Source of the DNA: a virus
DNA length: 64,000 bases
Direction: 5' to 3' (one strand)
Virus record (IMG/VR): IMGVR_UViG_3300047276_000181
Coordinates: 1 to 64,000 of that record
Below, in pieces: positions 60,323 through 64,000 of this stretch. The position numbers were made by a program, and so were the translations under genes. Each line of letters begins with the position of its first letter. Position 1 is the stretch's first letter. The notes beneath the pieces were generated by a model that saw only the letters and a program-made list of their open reading frames with translations, was not told the origin of the DNA and searched no databases.

Positions 60323-60353
60323 TTGATTATGTCATCGGTGAGCGCTAACTTCG
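60323..60353 (+). promoter_or_regulatory. second copy of the ATTGATTATGTCAT promoter
   Basis: TTG at 60323-60325, 20 bases, TAACTTCG at 60346-60353. The flanking ATTGATTATGTCAT and TAACTTyGCC are the same as in the 53776 promoter, although the spacers differ, which suggests duplication or a shared regulator. Confidence 0.6.
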
Positions 60354-60388
60354 CCTCATCGGAGAAGCCGATAACGCAAACAATAGAT

Positions 60389-60423
60389 GGCGGTGCGGGG
60401 GCTTTAAGGGCCCCCCTCCCGCC
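60389..60423 (+). ncRNA. hairpin of a possible small RNA
   Basis: GGGGGC/GCCCCC with a 7-base loop inside GGCGG/CCGCC, 36 bases after the promoter at 60323 and in a gene-free gap of 191 bases. There is no T-run after the stem, so it is not a standard terminator. A short noncoding transcript from 60359 is possible. Confidence 0.35.
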
Positions 60424-60507
60424 TACCTAACGACTCAAGACGACGAAACGGTCGTATACAAGCGCAATCGGGGCGCACTATATCCTAAACGCAAAGCATT
60501 TTAACTG

Positions 60508-60645
60508 ATGAAAAATAACGATAAGGAAACGCGTGAGTCGTTCGTACGAATCGCAATGGCTCGCATCAAGTCCGACTATCCATTCTACCCACAGCGTATC
60601 GCAGTAGCCGCAAGTATGTATCGTCGATGGCTAGACAAGAAATAA
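60508..60645 (+). CDS. small basic hypothetical protein (45 aa)
   Basis: ATG 60508 to TAA 60643-60645; Arg- and Tyr-rich helical product (SFVRIAMARIKSDYPFYPQR). One base separates it from the next gene. It lies downstream of the hairpin and promoter at 60323. Function unknown. Confidence 0.55.
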   Translation: MKNNDKETRESFVRIAMARIKSDYPFYPQRIAVAASMYRRWLDKK

Positions 60646-60646
60646 G

Positions 60647-60904
60647 ATGAGTAAGTACACCAACCGATACGGAGACGAGTTCACGTTTGAGAAAAACGAG
60701 AACGGGAATGTTGACTGGAAGGGGAACTTCAAGTACACACGATTCGGATGGGACAACGATGACAACATCATATTCGTTGACCCAAGCGGAGGACCATTCA
60801 TACCTGTCGGCACAAAGATGTCGCTGTATGGACTTGATGGAATCGCATCAGGATTCGTTGACCACGACGACTATTGGGAGATATTGATTGAGGATAATGT
60901 GTAA
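60647..60904 (+). CDS. hypothetical soluble protein
   Basis: 85 residues, beta-rich with many Asp/Gly/Tyr residues (YGDEFTFEKNENGNVDWKG, FVDPSGGPFIPVG). Its last bases contain the upstream part of the GIY-YIG promoter. No family is recognised. Confidence 0.6.
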   Translation: MSKYTNRYGDEFTFEKNENGNVDWKGNFKYTRFGWDNDDNIIFVDPSGGPFIPVGTKMSLYGLDGIASGFVDHDDYWEILIEDNV

Positions 60905-60919
60905 TATGTTGTATATTTG
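60888..60919 (+). promoter_or_regulatory. host-type promoter of the GIY-YIG gene
   Basis: TTG at 60888-60890, 21 bases, TATATTTG at 60912-60919; the ATG at 60924 is 4 bases after the box, so the message is likely leaderless. Confidence 0.6.
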
Positions 60920-60923
60920 TGTA

Positions 60924-61649
60924 ATGAAAGAGAACTTAATATACGGCCTGCGTGACCCACGCAATGATGTTTATAGATACATAGGTAAGACAACAGTCGG
61001 TGTTGGCCGTCCGCTTAGCCACCTAGTAAAGTCCCACAATGTGTTCGTTAACAATTGGGTTGACGAGCTGAGTCTTATTGGTTTTCATCCTCACGTTGAC
61101 GTGATTGAAAGAGACATAGAGCTTGAAAACCTATCAACAAGAGAATCATATTGGATAGCATACTACTCAGACCTTCACGGTGAATTGTTCAATGGAGGCG
61201 ACAACGTATACGAGTCTATAGTTGAGCCTTCAATCCTTTCGTGCGATGACATTGCCAAGACTTATCGTTCATTGCTAAACGTGGGCGAGATATACAAGAA
61301 GGTAAAAGTACAATATAGCCTATCTGATGAAGAGATAGCTTCTTTACTAAATGTCTCAAGAGGTACTGTTTATCTTATCAGGCGGGGCGGTATGAAGACA
61401 ACATTAGAAACAATAGCAAGGCTTTGCTTCTTCGCTAGTAAAACTATGGATGATTTTGCTACATTTTACATTAGTAAAACCAATGAATTTAAAGGAGCAA
61501 TCCCAGACACTAAGGAGGAATTTATTACAGAGTGTCTTAGCAACGAAGAATTTCTAAGAACTTGGGCCAACAAATACTTCAGTGCTGATTGTCAAGTCAA
61601 CAAGTTGAAGTATAATAAGAGAGCACCACGCAAGAGGAAAGCGCTATGA
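60924..61649 (+). CDS. GIY-YIG homing endonuclease
   Basis: 241 residues from ATG 60924, chosen since earlier starts lie before the promoter box. LIYGLRDPRNDVYRYIGKT is the GIY-YIG core (here IYG...RYIG), followed by the conserved Arg helix and the catalytic Glu within ENLSTRESYWIAYY. The C-terminal part contains a helix-turn-helix-like segment (SLSDEEIASLLNVSRGTVYLI) for site recognition. A mobile nuclease that cuts its target to copy itself; an independent promoter and A/T-rich codons fit recent arrival. Confidence 0.9.
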   Translation: MKENLIYGLRDPRNDVYRYIGKTTVGVGRPLSHLVKSHNVFVNNWVDELSLIGFHPHVDVIERDIELENLSTRESYWIAYYSDLHGELFNGGDNVYESIVEPSILSCDDIAKTYRSLLNVGEIYKKVKVQYSLSDEEIASLLNVSRGTVYLIRRGGMKTTLETIARLCFFASKTMDDFATFYISKTNEFKGAIPDTKEEFITECLSNEEFLRTWANKYFSADCQVNKLKYNKRAPRKRKAL

Positions 61650-61798
61650 AACAAGACGCAATTCACAAGAGAGGCAAGCAGTTCTGCTTACACTGCCAAA
61701 AGGATACGATGCATACGCCAAAACTCGGACTCGTTATGCAGAACAAGCGTCTATGTGAAGAGTGTCATAGGTCTAACTATTTCAACACTGAAGAATGA
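61646..61798 (+). CDS. small zinc-ribbon-like protein (50 aa)
   Basis: ATG 61646 to TGA 61796-61798; CLHC and CEEC pairs about 25 residues apart form a likely zinc ribbon. Coupled by ATGA on both sides. No function is recognised. Confidence 0.6.
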   Translation: MKQDAIHKRGKQFCLHCQKDTMHTPKLGLVMQNKRLCEECHRSNYFNTEE

Positions 61799-62109
61799 AA
61801 CGACTAACAAGAGAACAAAAGAAAGAGAAGGCAATCGTTGACATCGTCAATAAGATGTTTGAGATTGCTGGACACGACGTAACCTACGACGACATCGTAG
61901 GCGTAGACGAGTGGTGGCAGAAGTACACTATGACTGTTGCTCAGGGCGATGAACTTGAGGAGTGGGGCAAGCAGTACCTTATGCGAGAACTTAAGTTGCG
62001 TGCAGCGTACGCAGAGAAGGAGATGATGTGGTTCAGTGTAATGTGGGGGCTGAAGTATTCAGACTTTGACGAACACATTAAATCAAAAATTAAAACCAAC
62101 GAGAAATGA
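61795..62109 (+). CDS. hypothetical helical protein, first with the TNEK end
   Basis: 104 residues, mostly helical (REQKKEKAIVDIVNKMFEI, LKLRAAYAEKEMMWFSVMW). It ends in KIKTNEK followed by TGA, the first of eight junctions with the ACCAACGAGAAATGA cassette. Type seen in Bacteroidota phages; function unknown. Confidence 0.65.
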   Translation: MKRLTREQKKEKAIVDIVNKMFEIAGHDVTYDDIVGVDEWWQKYTMTVAQGDELEEWGKQYLMRELKLRAAYAEKEMMWFSVMWGLKYSDFDEHIKSKIKTNEK

Positions 62110-62303
62110 AAGGAGCCTTTATATGTCCATATTGTAAGACCAGAAACGCTTGTGATTGTAAATCTTGCAAAGAATACATTCAAGAAGGTGAGTTTGTAAT
62201 AACTTTTTCAGAAGATGGGGAATATATGCTGTGCGGCAAATGCAATAGACCATTTTCATTTGACCAAGCAACTGATGAAGAATACAAAACAAACGAGAAA
62301 TGA
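62106..62303 (+). CDS. small zinc-ribbon protein
   Basis: 65 residues with CPYC, CDCKSC and CGKC cysteine groups, enough for one or two zinc sites, and a disordered end KTNEK. Coupled through the repeated start cassette on both sides. It could be a nucleic-acid or protein-binding adaptor. Confidence 0.65.
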   Translation: MKGAFICPYCKTRNACDCKSCKEYIQEGEFVITFSEDGEYMLCGKCNRPFSFDQATDEEYKTNEK

Positions 62304-62425
62304 AAACCGAGTATCCGCCTGCGGTTAAGTGGTGGAAAATAAATAAAGATAGAAATGAAAAACAACTTATTTGTAATCCTATTGACAGCATTGTTTATCA
62401 CGCTCAAACTGACCTCCGTTATTGA
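62300..62425 (+). CDS. possible small protein overlapping the next gene (41 aa)
   Basis: Its ATG is the one supplied by the start cassette at 62289-62303, and the frame runs to TGA 62423-62425. The first half (TEYPPAVKWWKINKDRNEK) is plausible; the second half overlaps the membrane protein gene by 71 bases and may be fortuitous. It could be a decaying cassette gene. Confidence 0.35.
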   Translation: MKTEYPPAVKWWKINKDRNEKQLICNPIDSIVYHAQTDLRY

Positions 62426-62528
62426 TTGGTCTTGGTTTTGGGTATTCTCTCCTGCGCCAATTAGTTTTGGTATTGGATTCGTTCGTGGAATGGTAAAGGC
62501 TATAGTTAATCACACCAACGAGAAATGA
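62355..62528 (+). CDS. small membrane protein (Fragile-X-F-like type)
   Basis: 57 residues from ATG 62355: one long hydrophobic helix (LFVILLTALFITLKLTSVI), DWSWFWVFSPAPISFG and a second weak helix, ending HTNEK. The order 'hydrophobic helix, LT.VIDWSWWWV.SP' is familiar from small phage membrane proteins annotated as transmembrane Fragile-X-F. Coupled by the cassette at its 3' end. Confidence 0.65.
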   Translation: MKNNLFVILLTALFITLKLTSVIDWSWFWVFSPAPISFGIGFVRGMVKAIVNHTNEK

Positions 62529-62734
62529 AAACACCAATGCAAGAGTTGATTGATAAACTCAACAATGTAAAGCCAACAGAGTTCTGTTCTATTGAAACAA
62601 TCAAAAGATGGGCAGAGTCACTACTTGAGAAAGAGAAGGAGCAGATGATTGATTGGTATGCTACGGGGCAGGCAGATACAGTAAATATGTATGAGCAACA
62701 CCTCAAAAAACCTTCTAACACCAAAGAGAAATGA
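62525..62734 (+). CDS. cassette family small protein A
   Basis: 69 residues. MKTPMQELIDKLNNV at the start and a Lys/Glu helix later; ends NTKEK. It is clearly related to the next gene (MKTPVQELIDKLEYL) and shares its 'LEKEK' segment. Such tandem families are typical of Bacteroidota phage accessory regions; function unknown. Confidence 0.65.
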   Translation: MKTPMQELIDKLNNVKPTEFCSIETIKRWAESLLEKEKEQMIDWYATGQADTVNMYEQHLKKPSNTKEK

Positions 62735-62979
62735 AAACACCAGTGCAAGAGTTGATTGATAAGTTGGAGTATTTACAGCGTACAAATCCTAACAAGCTTT
62801 TTATAGAACAAGGAATCCATCACGGTCTAGAAGCAGCAATAAAAGAGGCAAAATCAATGCTTGAGAAAGAGAAGAATATGATTGAAGATGTGTATGTTGT
62901 CGGTTATTCAGATGGAGATAATGGTTTTTATTTTAACGATGATTACTACAACAAAACCTTTAACACCAACGAGAAATGA
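62731..62979 (+). CDS. cassette family small protein B
   Basis: 82 residues: the MKTPVQELIDKL opening, an ALEAAIKEAK-like helix with LEKEK, VGYSDGDNGFY, then DDYYNKTFNTNEK. It is a paralogue of protein A with an added segment and of the next gene, with which it shares the YYN-TFNTNE end. Function unknown. Confidence 0.65.
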   Translation: MKTPVQELIDKLEYLQRTNPNKLFIEQGIHHGLEAAIKEAKSMLEKEKNMIEDVYVVGYSDGDNGFYFNDDYYNKTFNTNEK

Positions 62980-63227
62980 AACAGACAGCAGTAAGGTGGC
63001 TTGAGAATGTGCTAATCTGGGACCCTATTTCAGAAGAAGAATTTGAGCATAATATGAATTGCTGGGAGCAAGCCAAAGAAATGGAGAAGGAGCAGATGTT
63101 AAAAACATTTGCTGAATCAAGAGTCATTTCCGTTGAATGTGCAGTTTGGAATTGCGAAGGTGACAGAAGAAAATGGGAATCATTTGAACAATACTACAAC
63201 GAAACCTTTAACACCAACGAGCAATGA
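62976..63227 (+). CDS. cassette family small protein C
   Basis: 83 residues, opening KQTAVRWLENVLIWDPISEEEF with the helix EQAKEMEKEQMLKTF, ending EQYYNETFNTNEQ. The end is shared with protein B. The cassette here has the variant ACCAACGAGCAATGA. Confidence 0.65.
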   Translation: MKQTAVRWLENVLIWDPISEEEFEHNMNCWEQAKEMEKEQMLKTFAESRVISVECAVWNCEGDRRKWESFEQYYNETFNTNEQ

Positions 63228-63427
63228 CACCAAAAGAAAAAGCACAAGAGTTGGTAAGCGAAATGCTATCTGTCAAAATGCTATTTATGCGATATGAACA
63301 CGCTAAGCAATTCGCATTGATTGCAACGGATGAGATGTTGAGTCTTGGCGCAATGGTTGGTAGTGATTTGTCAGACTCATTTTACATCTATTGGGAAGAA
63401 GTAAAACAAGAGATTAAAAACCTTTAA
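63224..63427 (+). CDS. cassette family small helical protein
   Basis: 67 residues, opening TPKEKAQELVSEMLSVKMLF and ending YWEEVKQEIKNL. I know the pattern 'MTPKEKA.EL......YW.EVK.EI..L' from Bacteroidota phages. Unlike its neighbours it stops before the cassette, which here lies in the gap as a pure leader for the next gene. Confidence 0.65.
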   Translation: MTPKEKAQELVSEMLSVKMLFMRYEHAKQFALIATDEMLSLGAMVGSDLSDSFYIYWEEVKQEIKNL

Positions 63428-63439
63428 CACCAACGAGAA

Positions 63440-63580
63440 ATGAAAAGGATACTTGAAATTATAGAAATAGGAATGTCTCAAAGTTTAATACATCGGGAGG
63501 ATGAACCAACTGATGAACTCATTGACACATTTGAATTGATGCTTGAATTAAACGAAATGCTTAAAACCAACGAGAAATGA
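63440..63580 (+). CDS. small acidic protein (46 aa)
   Basis: ATG 63440 supplied by the cassette at 63429; TGA 63578-63580 by the next one. A helical acidic product (LIDTFELMLELNEMLKTNEK). Real by its place in the cassette series; function unknown. Confidence 0.6.
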   Translation: MKRILEIIEIGMSQSLIHREDEPTDELIDTFELMLELNEMLKTNEK

Positions 63581-63810
63581 ACGAGGTTGACATCTTCATT
63601 AATCGTATGAAGCGTATTGGTATTGAGCTTGAGCTGATGGGTAACGTCCCTTGGATATACCTACGTAGCGTCAATGGTAACAAAATAGACCGCATAGACT
63701 GGTCTTCCGACTGGGGATATGTCATCGCTTGGCTACCAGTATATGACAAGAAGCCAATCCTTGACGAAGACATCAAGAGAACATTTGAAGTAATCCGTAA
63801 GTACAAATGA
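63577..63810 (+). CDS. hypothetical protein, last complete gene of the series
   Basis: 77 residues: a helix (VDIFINRMKRIGIELE), aromatic beta stretch (PWIYLRSVNGNKIDRIDW) and a helical end. Its start is the eighth cassette. Coupled to the partial gene that follows by ATGA. Function unknown. Confidence 0.6.
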   Translation: MNEVDIFINRMKRIGIELELMGNVPWIYLRSVNGNKIDRIDWSSDWGYVIAWLPVYDKKPILDEDIKRTFEVIRKYK

Positions 63811-64000
63811 GAACAGAAGAAGAACAATGGGACGTTGCAAAGAAGTTGGTATACGATAAGATTCGTCGTGCGTTTCACTCTAACAGCTATTTCCTAAACA
63901 AACAGCAGTGCGAGAAGGTCGCTGACTTTATCGTAGAGTTGTCAAAAAATGAACCTCAACTCGGAGAATATCCGAATAACCAAACAAAATCTGACAATGG
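63807..64000 (+). CDS. N-terminal part of a helical protein (cut by window edge)
   Basis: ATG 63807 overlaps the previous stop; the frame stays open to the window end (64 codons). The visible part is helical and charged (EEQWDVAKKLVYDKIRRAF). The end lies outside the window. Confidence 0.6.
   Translation, partial: MRTEEEQWDVAKKLVYDKIRRAFHSNSYFLNKQQCEKVADFIVELSKNEPQLGEYPNNQTKSDN

Larger units (their letters stand above)
62095..63580 (+). repeat. eight copies of a start-codon cassette (ACCAACGAGAAATGA)
   Basis: Copies at 62095, 62289, 62514, 62720, 62965, 63213, 63429 and 63566 (first base), each placing ATGA at a gene junction. Three also share the upstream CCTTTAAC. At 63429 the copy is outside coding sequence, so the conservation is of the DNA/RNA element, not only of a C-terminal peptide. 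Confidence 0.8.

Noticed and set aside
62355-62425. Rejecting one of the two overlapping frames at 62300-62528
   Set aside because: I could not decide: the cassette supports 62300 and the membrane-protein pattern supports 62355, so both are listed with different confidence.

Overview
The window is a contiguous piece (both ends cut through genes) of a tailed double-stranded DNA phage that probably infects a member of the Bacteroidota. The host guess rests on repeated promoters of the Bacteroides type (TTTG, 19-21 bases, TAnnTTTG), start codons preceded by A/T-rich leaders rather than Shine-Dalgarno sequences, and small protein families I associate with Bacteroidota phages. The terminase, portal, two connector-like proteins, a very large stem protein and ejected internal proteins, with no sheath, tube or tape-measure gene, suggest a short-tailed (podovirus-like) virion. 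Its head and neck genes recall Cellulophaga podoviruses and crAss-like phages. All family names come from reading the sequence and from memory, not from a search.

Layout. (1) 1-11.0 kb, + strand: early genes for nucleotide metabolism and DNA replication and recombination. They include MazG, a RecT/Erf-like annealing protein, a RecE-like exonuclease, an SSB-like protein, a gamma-glutamylcyclotransferase-like protein, a primase-helicase, two PD-(D/E)XK nucleases, and NrdB and NrdA with a stand-alone DnaA domain IV protein between them. (2) 11.1-11.6 kb: two tRNAs reading rare A/T-rich codons, then a small zinc-finger gene with its own promoter. (3) 11.6-53.7 kb, - strand: the late region, read right to left. 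It begins with an M15 peptidase and small proteins, then a GroES-like protein, terminase, portal, fibre genes, holin and spanins, scaffold, major capsid protein, connectors, stem protein, internal virion proteins, a 2671-residue polyvalent protein and a lipoprotein spanin. Three + strand or mobile genes interrupt it: a secreted moron (31976), an HNH endonuclease (32835) and a winged-helix regulator (51556). (4) 53.7-55.6 kb: about 1.9 kb without credible protein genes. It holds two + strand promoters, an array of 18-bp repeats, and a GC-rich, hairpin-rich stretch ending in a tRNA-like acceptor/T-arm. I read that stretch as a large structured RNA. (5) 55.6-64 kb, + strand: accessory genes. These are an amidoligase, a class II glutamine amidotransferase, a glucosaminidase lysin, membrane peptides, a GIY-YIG endonuclease, and a run of tiny genes joined by a repeated start-codon cassette.

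How it works together. Early + strand promoters look like complete host promoters, while nearly every late - strand unit has only the TAnnTTTG box. That implies host RNA polymerase with a late switch, because no phage RNA polymerase is present here. Replication would use the primase-helicase, SSB, annealing and exonuclease proteins and the ribonucleotide reductase; no DNA polymerase is visible in this window. Lysis would use the holin, two spanin sets, the M15 peptidase and the glucosaminidase.

The least explained and most interesting parts are the 1.9 kb noncoding region with its candidate large RNA, the amidoligase/amidotransferase/cyclotransferase set, the eightfold start-codon cassette, and the contrast between early and late promoters.
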